Shown: positions 34,690-42,617, numbered from the stretch's first letter. The stretch is DNA of 64,000 nt from Candidatus Saccharimonadota bacterium (GCA_030445265.1 JAUCSC010000001.1:372001-436000), one strand, 5' to 3'. Notes: generated by a model from the letters alone, not told the origin. Made by a program: numbers and translations.

Positions 34690-35091
34690 ATGAGCGAAAA
34701 AGAAGAAACAACCGCGTACAATCAATCTGCAGGCCTTGTAAAGGTCCATGGTGTCATATCTATCGTTCTCGGCGCATTAGGAGTGCTATTTGGACTCTTG
34801 CTCTGCATTGCCTCCAGTATACTGCCCAGTCTCGGCGATAATGAGTTCTCGACACTTGGCGGTGTAGTCCTGGGATTCATCATATTCATCTTTGTTGTTA
34901 TTCCACACGTTTACTTCATCGTTTCAGGCATCTACCTCATACGTCAACCGTCGCCCCGGCTCGTCAAAGGCTTCGTTATCGGCAATCTGATCCTCGGCTT
35001 GTTATATGGGAATGTGATTATTTTAGTATTCGCTATCATTAACCTCATCCAAGCCAGCGCATATGAGCGTGGCTATGATAATCCCTCATAA
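34690..35091 (+). CDS. Small integral membrane protein (133 aa)
   Basis: The protein has four hydrophobic segments at about residues 20-43, 55-75, 76-95 and 100-125, joined by short loops; both ends are polar. It follows the TPR gene by 10 bases, and AAGGGGGAG precedes its ATG, so the two are likely an operon. The loop IRQPSPRLVKG and glycine-rich helices recall small uncharacterised CPR membrane proteins, but I cannot assign a function. Confidence 0.75.
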   Translation: MSEKEETTAYNQSAGLVKVHGVISIVLGALGVLFGLLLCIASSILPSLGDNEFSTLGGVVLGFIIFIFVVIPHVYFIVSGIYLIRQPSPRLVKGFVIGNLILGLLYGNVIILVFAIINLIQASAYERGYDNPS

Positions 35092-35098
35092 ATAAAAC

Positions 35099-35120
35099 AT
35101 CCCGCCATGGCGGGATACTT
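35099..35120 (+). terminator. Terminator-like palindrome after the membrane protein gene
   Basis: ATCCCGCCATGGCGGGAT (35099-35116) is a perfect palindrome followed by ACTTTATAT. It separates the plus-strand genes from the convergent tRNA cluster and may stop transcription from both sides. Confidence 0.6.
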
Positions 35121-35124
35121 TATA

Positions 35125-35210
35125 TGGTACTGGGGGCAGGATTCGAACCTGCGAAGGCGAAAGCCGACAGATTTACAGTCTGTTGTGTTTGACCGCTCCA
35201 CAACCCCAGC
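35125..35210 (-). tRNA. tRNA-Tyr (GTA)
   Basis: On the minus strand the sequence folds with acceptor GCTGGGG/CCCCAGT (a G-U pair at the first position), T-arm GCAGGTTCGAATCCTGC, anticodon GTA and the long variable arm expected for bacterial tRNA-Tyr. CCA is encoded. It is the last of three tRNAs in one transcript. Confidence 0.93.
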
Positions 35211-35220
35211 GTACGACATT

Positions 35221-35297
35221 TGGAGCCGCCTCACGGATTCGAACCGTGGACCTGCTGTTTACAAAACAGCCGCTCTAACCAACTGAGCTAAGGCGGC
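35221..35297 (-). tRNA. tRNA-Thr (TGT)
   Basis: Acceptor GCCGCCT/AGGCGGC, D-arm with AGCTCAGTTGGTTAGAGC, anticodon stem CTGTT/AACAG with anticodon TGT, T-arm CACGGTTCGAATCCGTG, discriminator T and encoded CCA. It is the middle gene of the cluster. Confidence 0.95.
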
Positions 35298-35343
35298 GGA
35301 CTTATCGTAGTGTACTTGATTGCGCGCATCATTTCAAGGTTCA

Positions 35344-35419
35344 TGGAGCCACGATCGGGGGTCGAACCCGAGACCTCATCCTTACCATGGATGCGCTCTA
35401 CCAACTGAGCTATCGCGGC
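35344..35419 (-). tRNA. tRNA-Thr (GGT)
   Basis: Acceptor GCCGCGA/TCGTGGC (one G-U pair), anticodon stem CATCC/GGATG with anticodon GGT, T-arm CTCGGGTTCGACCCCCGA-like, encoded CCA. It is the first tRNA after the promoter; with the TGT isoacceptor it covers ACU/ACC and ACA/ACG codons. Confidence 0.93.
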
Positions 35420-35429
35420 GCACTGATAG

Positions 35430-35458
35430 ATTTTAGCATAAAACCCCTTTAGCCTCAA
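35430..35458 (-). promoter_or_regulatory. Promoter of the tRNA-Thr/Thr/Tyr cluster
   Basis: On the minus strand TTGAGG (35458-35453), 17-base spacer, TAAAAT (35435-35430). Transcription would start about four bases before the first tRNA. Confidence 0.65.
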
Positions 35459-35478
35459 TCGTTATCCCGGTGCATATC

Positions 35479-35507
35479 TTGATATTGTTGGTAATTTTTG
35501 CTATAAT
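35479..35507 (+). promoter_or_regulatory. Promoter of rpmG
   Basis: TTGATA (35479-35484), 17-base spacer, TATAAT (35502-35507). A leader of about 28 bases with AAAGGA follows. It is divergent from the tRNA promoter. Confidence 0.75.
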
Positions 35508-35541
35508 TTACTTTTGAAAGTTTAGAAATTAAAGGAACCGT

Positions 35542-35748
35542 ATGGCAAAGAAGAACACGAAGCGAAAGTTGATTGGTCTGGTGAGCGAACTCTCTGGTCA
35601 CCGTACTTACTACACGACCAAAAATTCCCAGAACACCACCGAACGTATCTCCCTTAAGAAGTACGATCCTGTTGCACGCCAGCATGCAACATACACCGAA
35701 ACCAAGAAGAACTTGGGACGCAACGAAGTAAAAGCTCGTCAGAGCTAG
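35542..35748 (+). CDS. rpmG: 50S ribosomal protein L33, cysteine-free
   Basis: This 68-residue protein matches L33 through RTYYTTKNSQNTTERISLKKYDP and the following QHATYTETK. In zinc-type L33 the segment reads KKYCPxCRKH with a second CxxC at the N-terminus; here it is KKYDPVARQH and the N-terminal pair is absent. It is about 15 residues longer than usual at the C-terminus. It is monocistronic. Its TAG stop shares the palindrome CTAG with the stop of the convergent gene at 35745. Confidence 0.9.
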   Translation: MAKKNTKRKLIGLVSELSGHRTYYTTKNSQNTTERISLKKYDPVARQHATYTETKKNLGRNEVKARQS

Positions 35749-36452
35749 TTTTCAATGAGCTGAGCGTTTTCGTCAAGCGCGCTCGCGAGCCAGACACCAT
35801 TTTCAAGCATTGTACTCAGAAGTTGCATAGTCACATGCTTATGGTTGCTCGCATAAATATAAACAGTATTATGATACACCTCGACAGCTAGCGGCCAGAA
35901 ATGAGCCGCTATTTTTCTGGTAATGATCGCGTTAAGGTACTTTTCGGTCCGTAATGCATCCGTGGGTGTCACGAATACGCCATATCGACGACTAAATTCT
36001 GGCGGCTGTGCAGCAAAAACATCCAGACTCGCTGGCTGTAATTTTGCAAAAGCCAAGAATAACTTTGCGTATGCTGCTTCTTCGTGGCTATGTGGCTGAA
36101 GAAAGAAATGCGGAACGTCTTTTGACGTGTTAAGATCGATCTCCAGAATGAGCCAGTTATGTGACACGGAATTTTGCTTGGCATCGACCACGATATCGGT
36201 ACGGTCCACCAGGCTAATATCATAGCCGTTGTACGATCCGACGCAGTAGCTATCATCTTTGTGTGTTGAAGAGACTGTTAAGCCTCGCACAACTCGGTGT
36301 TCATCAATGAATTGGTCGACGCGCCCGAAGTATACCATGCCCATCTTTTCGGCAAACTTTAATATGAGCCGGCGCCTGTTGCGGCTATTGGGACTATTCC
36401 GACGGACGACCGACTGGAGCCGTAGTGCCGTATGCTTGAGTGATGGACGCAT
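35745..36452 (-). CDS. Unknown protein, last gene of the alpha-glucan operon (235 aa)
   Basis: I do not recognise this family. ATG 36452 begins one base after the GH15 stop, which indicates translational coupling; longer in-frame starts lie inside GH15. The N-terminus is very basic (SLKHTALRLQSVVRRNSPNSRNRRRLILK), suggesting nucleic acid or membrane surface contact. The middle contains VSHNWLILEIDLNTSKDVPHFF, and the C-terminal half is an alpha/beta-like region ending in an acidic tail. Its position suggests a link to glucan metabolism, but operon membership is the only evidence. Confidence 0.75.
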   Translation of the reverse strand: MRPSLKHTALRLQSVVRRNSPNSRNRRRLILKFAEKMGMVYFGRVDQFIDEHRVVRGLTVSSTHKDDSYCVGSYNGYDISLVDRTDIVVDAKQNSVSHNWLILEIDLNTSKDVPHFFLQPHSHEEAAYAKLFLAFAKLQPASLDVFAAQPPEFSRRYGVFVTPTDALRTEKYLNAIITRKIAAHFWPLAVEVYHNTVYIYASNHKHVTMQLLSTMLENGVWLASALDENAQLIEN

Positions 36453-36453
36453 A

Positions 36454-38397
36454 TTATTCAAGGTCCGTGGCCGAATCCAGCAACGTTGAAAGCAGTTCGG
36501 CATGTGACCAAGTGAGTGGGGCAGGGGCAATCGTTTGTCGAGTCAGCGGATCGATTTGTTCGGCCAGCATACCGGTCTTAAGGGCAAAGCCAAGAATCCA
36601 GTCGATAATTTCAATTGCTTTCTTCGGGTCGCCGCTCTCTATCTCGTACTGAGCCAGCCATAGTGAGGTAATAAACCACCAGTTTCCCGTGACCGCATCC
36701 GATTCGCGGCGGTAGTCGTCATCTTCATAGCGCGGTAAGCCATGATTATCGTCACTTAGTGCGAACCGGCTTTTTAATGTCTCGACCGATCGAGTGACCT
36801 CAGGGCTCGTCATGTCGAACAAGCCAAACATGTACGCACCGTAGAAGGCCGATGTATCAATCACGTCGTCATACTCAATCTGTCCATCCTTCACCATGAT
36901 GCCACGACGGAAGAAGCCACGCTCAGTATTAAATAAATGGCGATGTGCGGCAGCGTGAATATCCTCAGCGACACTTCGCCACTTCACGGCATTATCATGA
37001 TCTTCGACAGCTGCGGCTAAGTCAGAGGCAGCCAGGAGAGCGGCATAGACGAGTGACGTCGTATAGGTCGTCGTGGAGAATATTTGTTCCCACAAGTCAT
37101 AGCTCGGTTTTGGCAAGCCAGATATATCATCAACGTAACCAGCCATAAATTCAGCCATCGGTTTGATCATCGGCTCGTAGAATTCTCGGAGAAGCTGTGG
37201 CTTGCCGTGCATCTGATAAAATTGCGCAAAGACATACAAGACAAGCGCTGTTTCATCTTCCTGAATAGGTGGGGCGATGACGCCGTCGTGAAGATATGGG
37301 TGCCAGCTACTACCGAGTGCGCCATCGGCCCGGTACTTGTGCATTAGATAGCCATTCGGGTGAATGCCGCGTTTACAAAATTCAAAGAACCGATACGCCT
37401 CGTCCTCGTAGCCCATACGAATCAAGGGCCATAGGACATGCGCACCATCCCGCGGCCAGCTATAGGCATAGGCATCCCGGGAATAGTTGAGCATCGTGGT
37501 ATCGGTACTCGCCATGATCGCACCGCGCTTATCAATCTGCGATTTGATAATCATCGTGCTTCGAATAAAGTCGTCATGGTACTTTGGCGGCAGTTTACTG
37601 GCTGCCTCCAGCGCGGGCGTCAGCCATTTGTGCCACCAAGAAGCAGTGGCATGTAATCGCTTTAAGACACCCTCTTCCTTGATACTCTTATGGACGTAGA
37701 GCGCTTCACGGGTTGATGTCCCGGCGGCGATCCAATAATGAACACGCTCAGAGCTGTGTGGGCCGAGTTGCAAAGAAAAACGGATAGCTGAGTCAACTCG
37801 ACCGTGTTCGACGTTACCGCCGCCGAGATGGCCGTCTTCGGCATCTTTGTAGGTGCCTTCATGGCCTTCGATACCAAATAGGCCGACTGAATACTCATCA
37901 AACGGCGCATCGTTGTGAACTCCTGAAATAATAAATGCCCTGCGGCCTCGGTAGTGTAAAATTGCGTTACTGTCGGGCAAGTACTGTGCTGTGTCGGTAT
38001 TACTGCGCGAATCACCGATAGCAAACGCCTGGTGCATGAATAATCGTACTTCACGATCTTCATTACGAAGATTAATGACGTGGATGTTGCGCATAAACAC
38101 ACTGATTTCCGCATCGACACAGTCATCAAATTCGAGCAGGATGCCTAATGCCTCATTCTTGGCAAGCGTATGTCCGATCAGCGCTGTCTGGGGGTAGCGG
38201 AAGGTAAACTCCCATTCTCCAACCGTATCAAGCCAGCTCAATACTCCATTTACCCATACACCGACTTTGTGACGAAGGTTTTTACCGGCAACATGGTTCT
38301 CGAAACCGACATAGGGAAAATAAAAGTCATGTACCAGACCAGAGCTATTCAGTCCAACGTGAAGTTCACCATTGCTGAGAACAATTGGTCTAGCCAT
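36454..38397 (-). CDS. GH15-family glucoamylase/glucodextranase-like enzyme
   Basis: This 647-residue glycoside hydrolase should release glucose from alpha-glucans. The (alpha/alpha)6 catalytic domain (about residues 270-640) shows YSWPRDGAHVLWPLIRMG, HDGVIAPPIQEDETALVLY and KPSYDLWEQIF with candidate catalytic glutamates. The N-terminal beta-sandwich domain begins SNGELHVGLNSSGLVHDFYF, typical of bacterial GH15 proteins. ATG 38397 overlaps the end of the GH57 gene by 8 bases and gives the family's usual N-terminus. No signal peptide is seen, so it is probably cytoplasmic, acting on stored glycogen or imported dextrins. Confidence 0.9.
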   Translation of the reverse strand: MARPIVLSNGELHVGLNSSGLVHDFYFPYVGFENHVAGKNLRHKVGVWVNGVLSWLDTVGEWEFTFRYPQTALIGHTLAKNEALGILLEFDDCVDAEISVFMRNIHVINLRNEDREVRLFMHQAFAIGDSRSNTDTAQYLPDSNAILHYRGRRAFIISGVHNDAPFDEYSVGLFGIEGHEGTYKDAEDGHLGGGNVEHGRVDSAIRFSLQLGPHSSERVHYWIAAGTSTREALYVHKSIKEEGVLKRLHATASWWHKWLTPALEAASKLPPKYHDDFIRSTMIIKSQIDKRGAIMASTDTTMLNYSRDAYAYSWPRDGAHVLWPLIRMGYEDEAYRFFEFCKRGIHPNGYLMHKYRADGALGSSWHPYLHDGVIAPPIQEDETALVLYVFAQFYQMHGKPQLLREFYEPMIKPMAEFMAGYVDDISGLPKPSYDLWEQIFSTTTYTTSLVYAALLAASDLAAAVEDHDNAVKWRSVAEDIHAAAHRHLFNTERGFFRRGIMVKDGQIEYDDVIDTSAFYGAYMFGLFDMTSPEVTRSVETLKSRFALSDDNHGLPRYEDDDYRRESDAVTGNWWFITSLWLAQYEIESGDPKKAIEIIDWILGFALKTGMLAEQIDPLTRQTIAPAPLTWSHAELLSTLLDSATDLE

Positions 38398-39619
38398 TGA
38401 GCACTCCGGCATTATGGTAGCTGTGGAGACGCCACCGCATATCCCGCATGGCATTCATGAAGTACAGAAAGGCGTCATACGGGGATTCGTACGGGCTGAA
38501 ATAGGCATGAACATCGCCATCAGTAAACCACTTCGTACACATGTAGTAGACATGGTCTGACGTCTGAAGCTTGCGCCAGTCGGAAATAAGGTCGACGTCA
38601 TTTGAGCGCATGACATCTTTTTCCATCGCGTATAAGCAGTTTAAGGCTTCCTGTTGCATACTATTACCAAGCCAGGCCGTTAGGTCACGTTCGCTGTCGG
38701 CCCAGGTGACCGTCTGCGGCATGCTGATCTCATCAGATGGTTCATTGGCATCGACCGCTTCGCTGGCGGTATAAAATCCGTGGTCGGGATTAGCCAGCCA
38801 GGCGCCAACGAATGATTCAAAGAATGAGAAGATACCCGTATCGGCCCACTGGTGCTCACCGAAAGTCTCATAATCCATGAATAAGTTTAATATCGGCTGA
38901 TTGTCGAGTGCCTCTTCAGCCCAGCTGATGTACTTCTCGGTGCTCAGCGGCCAATCTTTCCAACCTTGATTACTAAAACGGAAGGCTATGTCGTCGCTCA
39001 TACGGTAGTTCTTGAGGAGCAGCTTGATGTTCTTTGTTCCGCTTGGCCGGTACACGAAGTTTGGACTACGCCACTGGAGGATCGGGTCCCAACCTTCGGC
39101 AAGTATACCTTTGAAGCCATACCCGTCGGCCCACTGAGCTAATTCGTCGTTATAGGCTAGCTCGGTGTTTCGAAATACCGACGTCTCAACCCCAAAAACT
39201 TCGCGAATCTTATTTTTGTGTGATTCGACTTGCCGTTCAAATTCTTCGCGGCTATAAAAGAAGGCGAGTGAATGGTAATACGTTTCAGCAACGATTTCAG
39301 CTCGTCCGCTATTGACGATACGTTTGAAACTTTCGATGATATCTGGACCCCATTTTTCGGCTTGCTCCAGGAATGTACCGGTGATACTGAATGACACTCG
39401 AAAGTCCGGCTGTTCTGCTAGAAGTTTCTCCAGCAAAGCATTCATCGGTCGGTAGGATTTGTCAGCTACTTTACGAAATACCCGTTCGTTATTGCGATCG
39501 GTATCAGGAGACGGATCGTCGAAGTAATCATGACTGACCGCTGTATCAAAAACGCTATAGTTCCGAATACGGAGTGGTTGGTGGACGTGGAGGTAGAGGA
39601 CAACGTTTTGCTTACTCAT
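38390..39619 (-). CDS. GH57-family alpha-amylase-like enzyme
   Basis: This 409-residue protein belongs to glycoside hydrolase family 57. The five conserved regions can be followed: HVHQP near residue 12, the nucleophile glutamate in FRNTELAYND, the acid-base aspartate in LFMDYETFGEH, and the aromatic-rich C-terminal segment. Family 57 includes alpha-amylases, 4-alpha-glucanotransferases and branching enzymes; its short length favours an amylase type. Its ATG overlaps the stop of the glycosyltransferase (ATGA). No signal peptide is present, implying cytoplasmic action. Confidence 0.92.
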   Translation of the reverse strand: MSKQNVVLYLHVHQPLRIRNYSVFDTAVSHDYFDDPSPDTDRNNERVFRKVADKSYRPMNALLEKLLAEQPDFRVSFSITGTFLEQAEKWGPDIIESFKRIVNSGRAEIVAETYYHSLAFFYSREEFERQVESHKNKIREVFGVETSVFRNTELAYNDELAQWADGYGFKGILAEGWDPILQWRSPNFVYRPSGTKNIKLLLKNYRMSDDIAFRFSNQGWKDWPLSTEKYISWAEEALDNQPILNLFMDYETFGEHQWADTGIFSFFESFVGAWLANPDHGFYTASEAVDANEPSDEISMPQTVTWADSERDLTAWLGNSMQQEALNCLYAMEKDVMRSNDVDLISDWRKLQTSDHVYYMCTKWFTDGDVHAYFSPYESPYDAFLYFMNAMRDMRWRLHSYHNAGVLNG

Positions 39620-40839
39620 ACCAATACCCCAACTGGCGCTGTTTCATAGGCGCGCATACACTTTTGTGCGACGTCGTGCCAAGAGAAGCGGGTGTACTCA
39701 TGTGTCACATTGTGTTTGAGCGAGGAAGCCAAGGCTTCGGAGGTAGCGATGCCGACGATCTGATCAGCCAGGCGAGTCGTATCCCAGAAGTCGTAGCGGA
39801 AGATGCTATTGAGCACTTCACCGACACCAGACTGTTTGGTGATGATAAGGGCATTGTCATGATGAGCGGCTTCAAGTGCGGTCAGGCCAAAAGGTTCACT
39901 GACGGAGCTCATGACAAAGATGTCCGATACGCTGTAGGCGTCACGCCACTGCTTGCCGCGAACAAAGCCAGTAAAGAATACTTTGTCAGATATACCGAGC
40001 TCAGACGCCAGGGCAATTAATTCATTGCGCTGCTCACCGTCACCGGCGAGGAGGAGGACGAGGCGATCATATTTGTTAGTCGCCATAGCGAAGGCGCGTA
40101 CCAGGTGGTCGAGGCCTTTTTGTAGAGCAAATCGAGTCACGGTACTAATGACGGTGTAGCCTTCACCCTTGAGGTGTTCTAGGTAGCGGTATGTACGATG
40201 GTCATATTCGTAGCCATCATTCAGCGAATCGACGTCAATGGCGTTATGGACGACCTCCACCTTGTCTGCCGGAATATTATAGCGACTGACAATGATGTCT
40301 TTCGTAATCTGGCTCACTGCTAGGATGCGGTCAGCCATCATTAGGCCGTTATATTCAATGTCATGTATCAATGGGTTGCCAAATTTACTACCGGCTCGGT
40401 CAAATTCGGTCGCATGGACATGGACGATCAGCGGTGCATCGGTGAGTTCTTTGGCGCGAACGCCCGCTTCCATAGTGAGCCAGTCATGGGCATGAATCAC
40501 ATCGGGTACTTTGAGAGCTACCATTTTTTCGACGTGCTTGATATATCGGCGCTGGATGCTGCGGATGTCGACCGCTTGATTCGGATCGGCCGATTCGCCA
40601 ATCACTTCTTTGACGGCGTTACTGTCATAGGCACCCATACCAAAACGGTGGAGGGGAGAGAGGTTGGTGGCAGGATGAATTTTCATAAAATCGATGTCTG
40701 GATGCGATGCCTTATAAGGAACAACAAAATCAATAGTTGCTCCGGAGAGAGCGAGTGCTTTTGACATATGGTAGCACGCGACGCCTAGCCCACCGCTGTT
40801 ATGCGGCGGCAACTCCCACCCGAGCATCAATATGTTCAT
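39616..40839 (-). CDS. GT-B fold glycosyltransferase, glycogen/starch-synthase-like
   Basis: This 407-residue retaining glycosyltransferase has the glycine-rich N-terminal loop of starch and glycogen synthases (WELPPHNSGGLGVACYHMSKAL) and the C-terminal EPFGLTALEAA motif with the two conserved glutamates. HAHDWLTMEAG is also typical of GT4/GT5 enzymes. It may build alpha-1,4-glucan from nucleotide-glucose, or transfer sugars to another acceptor. Co-transcription with GH57 and GH15 genes favours glycogen metabolism. The GT5-like KxGG motif is not complete, so the exact family is uncertain. Confidence 0.88.
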   Translation of the reverse strand: MNILMLGWELPPHNSGGLGVACYHMSKALALSGATIDFVVPYKASHPDIDFMKIHPATNLSPLHRFGMGAYDSNAVKEVIGESADPNQAVDIRSIQRRYIKHVEKMVALKVPDVIHAHDWLTMEAGVRAKELTDAPLIVHVHATEFDRAGSKFGNPLIHDIEYNGLMMADRILAVSQITKDIIVSRYNIPADKVEVVHNAIDVDSLNDGYEYDHRTYRYLEHLKGEGYTVISTVTRFALQKGLDHLVRAFAMATNKYDRLVLLLAGDGEQRNELIALASELGISDKVFFTGFVRGKQWRDAYSVSDIFVMSSVSEPFGLTALEAAHHDNALIITKQSGVGEVLNSIFRYDFWDTTRLADQIVGIATSEALASSLKHNVTHEYTRFSWHDVAQKCMRAYETAPVGVLV

Positions 40840-40880
40840 GTTTTACTGTCGAATAACCACGTTTTTTGGGTTACCAACAC
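40836..40880 (-). CDS. Possible 14-codon leader peptide of the alpha-glucan operon
   Basis: In the leader of the glycosyltransferase gene, AAAAAAAGGA directly precedes a GTG (40880). The frame reads MLVTQKTWLFDSKT and stops with a TGA that overlaps the glycosyltransferase ATG as ATGA, the same coupling seen downstream in the operon. The spacing between purine-rich site and start is too short for an ideal ribosome site, so the call is weak. Confidence 0.25.
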   Translation of the reverse strand: MLVTQKTWLFDSKT

Positions 40881-40914
40881 TCCTTTTTTTCGTTTTACTG
40901 CTGCTTCAACGCTG

Positions 40915-40943
40915 ATTATAGTCAAGCGCTTATGCTTTTACAA
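40915..40943 (-). promoter_or_regulatory. Promoter of the alpha-glucan operon
   Basis: On the minus strand TTGTAA (40943-40938), 17-base spacer, TATAAT (40920-40915). Transcription would start near 40908, leaving a leader of about 69 bases that holds the possible leader peptide. Confidence 0.7.
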
Positions 40944-40955
40944 CACTTTTATTGA

Positions 40956-42116
40956 TCAAATATCGACTTGGCTGATATCATGCGAGCGCCAAATTGCCAC
41001 CGCCTTTTGAAAAGGGAGAATATTACAGTAATCAACTAGCTCAATTAGACGTCGAATCAATGATCCTGGACGCCCAGCTGCGTACACGCCAAACCACTCG
41101 ACATATCCCCATTTATCACCGACGGGGATGCCACTTGGTGGCAGGGCTGGCTTGTAGGCCTTCAGCGGACGTCCAGAGGCCTTGCGAGCCAAGTGCTGGG
41201 CAACAAAGGCACCTTGTCGCAGTGCTGGCCATGCGAGCCCTCCATATTGGACTGTGTTGTTGTCACCGATAACATAAATATCCTTATGGCCTTCCAAAAA
41301 CTTATTGACGTTAGCCCGTCCATTCGGAGCGAGGTCGAAGTATGATGCATTCGCCTTAAAGAAAGGATGGTTTGCGACGCCCGATGTCCAGACGGCTGTC
41401 TTGGTCGGAACTTTCTTGCCAGCTATGGTGATGTTTTCTTCGTCAAGCGCTTCAACCTTCTTGTTTGTCTGAACATCGACACCGATAGCCTTCAGCCGCT
41501 TTTCGACGATCTTTGCTGCTGTTGCTGATGAGCGAGGGAGGATACGCGGAGCGGCTTCAATGAGCGAGAGCTTGACCCGGGCGTGCTTGAGCTGATGCAA
41601 ATCAATCAAATGATGGAGATACTCGCAGAGTGCCCCGACCAGTTCGACACCAGTTGGGCCCGCGCCTATGATCACATAGTTGCGATCCAGCTGTCCCTCG
41701 TGTACGACTTCATTCTCAATATGCTGATGAAAGGCGCGGATCTCATCAAGTGACTTGATACCGTAGGCATGCTGCTCCATACCGCTGATACCGAAGTATG
41801 TCGTGACAGAACCGAGGGCAATGATCACATTGTCGTACTGATAACTTTTTTTATCGCTGACGACAAGCTTACGATCAGGGTCGATCGAAGTAACCGTATC
41901 CTGCACGACCGTCACATTTGGATGATTAAAAAAGATTTCATTGAGGGGAATGATTGACTCGGCGGCACTTCTTCCGGTCGCTGTCGCATATAATGTTGCA
42001 TGGTGGAGAAAATATGGCTCATTTGAGATCAGCGTGACTTTACCTATTTGTTTTTTGCTGAGTTCGAGCGCTGCTTTAACGCCTGCGAACCCACCACCAA
42101 CGACGACTGTATGCAT
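40956..42116 (-). CDS. Type II NADH dehydrogenase-like FAD/NAD(P) oxidoreductase
   Basis: This 386-residue flavoprotein has two Rossmann dinucleotide-binding motifs: VVGGGFAGVKAAL at the N-terminus for FAD and IIGAGPTGVELVG near residue 155 for NAD(P)H. DIYVIGDNNTV carries the conserved FAD-contacting aspartate, and the C-terminal region has a basic amphipathic end suited to membrane contact. In other bacteria the family passes electrons from NADH to quinone. AGGA precedes the ATG. No other respiratory genes are in the window, so the electron acceptor is unknown. Confidence 0.88.
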   Translation of the reverse strand: MHTVVVGGGFAGVKAALELSKKQIGKVTLISNEPYFLHHATLYATATGRSAAESIIPLNEIFFNHPNVTVVQDTVTSIDPDRKLVVSDKKSYQYDNVIIALGSVTTYFGISGMEQHAYGIKSLDEIRAFHQHIENEVVHEGQLDRNYVIIGAGPTGVELVGALCEYLHHLIDLHQLKHARVKLSLIEAAPRILPRSSATAAKIVEKRLKAIGVDVQTNKKVEALDEENITIAGKKVPTKTAVWTSGVANHPFFKANASYFDLAPNGRANVNKFLEGHKDIYVIGDNNTVQYGGLAWPALRQGAFVAQHLARKASGRPLKAYKPALPPSGIPVGDKWGYVEWFGVYAAGRPGSLIRRLIELVDYCNILPFQKAVAIWRSHDISQVDI

Positions 42117-42174
42117 GGATGTTTCCTATTTAATAAGCTTATGGTACCAGAAAGCGGGTCGGTATCAAAGGTGT

Positions 42175-42203
42175 TTTAACATCTATTCGCTATCTGTTAC
42201 AAT
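42175..42203 (+). promoter_or_regulatory. Promoter of tRNA-Trp
   Basis: TTTAAC (42175-42180), 17-base spacer, TACAAT (42198-42203). Transcription would begin about seven bases before the tRNA 5' end. Confidence 0.6.
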
Positions 42204-42216
42204 TAATGACGCGCCT

Positions 42217-42291
42217 AGGGGCATAGTACAACGGTTAGTATATGGGTCTCCAAAACCTAGGATCGTGGTTCGATTCCACGTGCCCCTGCCA
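42217..42291 (+). tRNA. tRNA-Trp (CCA)
   Basis: Acceptor AGGGGCA/TGCCCCT, anticodon loop CTCCAAA with anticodon CCA, T-arm CGTGGTTCGATTCCACG and encoded CCA after discriminator G. trpS lies about 11 kb away. Confidence 0.95.
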
Positions 42292-42292
42292 A

Positions 42293-42329
42293 AAAAATAA
42301 GATCATCCTTTAGTGATGGTCTTATTTTT
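42293..42329. terminator. Terminator after tRNA-Trp
   Basis: AATAAGATCATC (42296-42307) pairs with GATGGTCTTATT (42315-42326) with one G-U pair, flanked by A-run and T-run. It can work in both directions. Confidence 0.75.
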
Positions 42330-42347
42330 ATTACGGAGCTATGTGAA

Positions 42348-42422
42348 GCGCACCACGATCGGCCGGCAAAGCCGGACATGATCGTGGTGCGCGTACTGTC
42401 AAATCTTCGATTTGTACAGTAC
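42348..42422. repeat. Two adjacent strong hairpins downstream of tRNA-Trp
   Basis: The first is a perfect 13-bp inverted repeat, GCGCACCACGATC (42348-42360) with GATCGTGGTGCGC (42380-42392), whose loop holds a smaller CCGGC/GCCGG stem (42363-42367, 42371-42375). One base later begins the second: GTACTGT-CAAATC (42393-42405) pairs with GATTTG and ACAGTAC (42409-42414, 42416-42422) with one bulged T. Such paired GC-rich stems resemble REP- or small mobile-element-type structures, but no second copy was noticed in this window. Confidence 0.6.
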
Positions 42423-42617
42423 CTGGCCGATAATAGAACTAGCATAGTTATATCATCGAAGCGTCGGACACGTGCCCTATCTTCTCAAAACACGACGCAA
42501 ATGTATCTAATGATAGTTGAGTTCTCTCTACTAGGAATATGTGCCTCAATAAAGCCACAAATATATAGGCATCTTACTTATGGTTGTCAGTTGGAATATT
42601 TTGCCCATAATTAGGTC

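Noticed and set aside
36454-38454. Longer start for the GH15 enzyme at 38454
   Set aside because: It lies inside GH57 coding sequence; ATG 38397 gives the family's normal N-terminus and a short coupled overlap.
42277-42477. CACGTGCCC repeated in tRNA-Trp and 192 bases downstream, as an attachment-site pair
   Set aside because: Only nine bases, no integrase in between or nearby; kept only as a minor remark in the island finding.
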